A DNA stretch of 5,171 nt from an archaeon (GTDB lineage: Archaea; Iainarchaeota; Iainarchaeia; Iainarchaeales; GCA-2688035). The notes beneath the pieces are model-generated. The model was given only the letters and a program-made list of their open reading frames with translations. It searched no databases and was not told the origin of the DNA. Positions 4,942 to 5,171 of the stretch are shown here, in pieces (position 1 is the stretch's first letter; each line of letters begins with the position of its first letter). The position numbers were made by a program, and so were the translations under genes. The stretch covers positions 1-5,171 of the forward strand of contig JAUWWX010000079.1 in assembly GCA_030616665.1 (NCBI GenBank), given 5' to 3'.

Positions 4942-4988
4942 ACATTCTAATTGCAATCAAGCAAAAATTTTTTTAAGGTTGGAGAAAA

Positions 4989-5171
4989 ATGCCTGTTTTT
5001 GGAAAGGGAAGAAAGGGAAGGGAAAGAACGCCGTTCCTCAAAAAAGAGGTTAGTAGTGACAGCAAAGGAAAAAGAAAGTATAAGCGAAAAACAGGCTACC
5101 TTTTTGTCAATCGCTCTGCAAAAAAGATTAGGAAGGTATTTCCACTAATTTTTGGCAAAAACGATTTTGTC
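4989..5171 (+). CDS. N-terminal part of a very basic protein, runs off the right edge
   Basis: An ATG at 4989 opens 61 codons with no stop before the window end. A GGAG ribosome site (4981-4984) lies 4 bases upstream. The visible part begins MPVFGKGRKGRERTPF and is rich in lysine and arginine over its first 35 residues. It becomes more hydrophobic further on (YLFVN at about 37-41, VFPLIFG at about 50-56). It could be a nucleic-acid-binding protein or the cytoplasmic head of a membrane protein; the sequence does not decide. A competing frame from a TTG at 4951 ends at 5148; it lacks a ribosome site and is composed mostly of K/E/R codon shadows, so I prefer this one. Confidence 0.5.
   Translation, partial: MPVFGKGRKGRERTPFLKKEVSSDSKGKRKYKRKTGYLFVNRSAKKIRKVFPLIFGKNDFV

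Noticed and set aside
4951..5148. Plus-strand frame of 65 codons starting with TTG
   Set aside because: It overlaps the ATG-started frame at 4989, which has a GGAG ribosome site. The TTG frame has none.

Overview
The window looks archaeal, and a DPANN-type lineage is plausible but not proven. The evidence is a class II tRNA-Leu(CAA) with no encoded CCA, interrupted at position 37/38 by an intron whose ends fold into a canonical archaeal bulge-helix-bulge. Several start codons also sit about 27 bases after a TATA box, as in leaderless archaeal mRNAs, and genes are short and tightly packed.

Left part (1-2929): a gene fragment at the extreme left edge (minus strand), then purA (minus), then guaB (plus). 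purA and guaB are divergent and share a promoter region of about 97 bp. They encode the two enzymes that compete for IMP, one committing it to AMP and the other to GMP, so this is an IMP branch-point module. guaB is followed after 4 bases by a PP-loop ATPase of the DUF71/COG2102 family, probably on the same mRNA. Its C-terminal signature (GENGEFH) is that of the subgroup distinct from classical archaeal/eukaryotic Dph6, so the usual label 'diphthine-ammonia ligase' should be treated with caution.

Middle (3603-3842): the intron-containing tRNA-Leu gene lies on the minus strand, convergent with the ATPase gene. Its 88-nt intron holds two adjacent perfect hairpins, both capped by the same GC-GAA-GC apex (plus-strand reading).

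Right part (3843-5171): a small minus-strand protein that looks like a free-standing beta-barrel resembling domain II of translational GTPases; a divergent four-helix membrane protein of unknown function; an intergenic region with a perfect 17-bp palindrome next to a TATA-like box; and the start of a strongly basic protein that runs off the right edge.

I see no mobile element, CRISPR array, defence system or phage gene. The points most worth follow-up are the DUF71 subgroup assignment and its link to guaB, the twin hairpins in the tRNA intron, and the free-standing domain-II-like protein.
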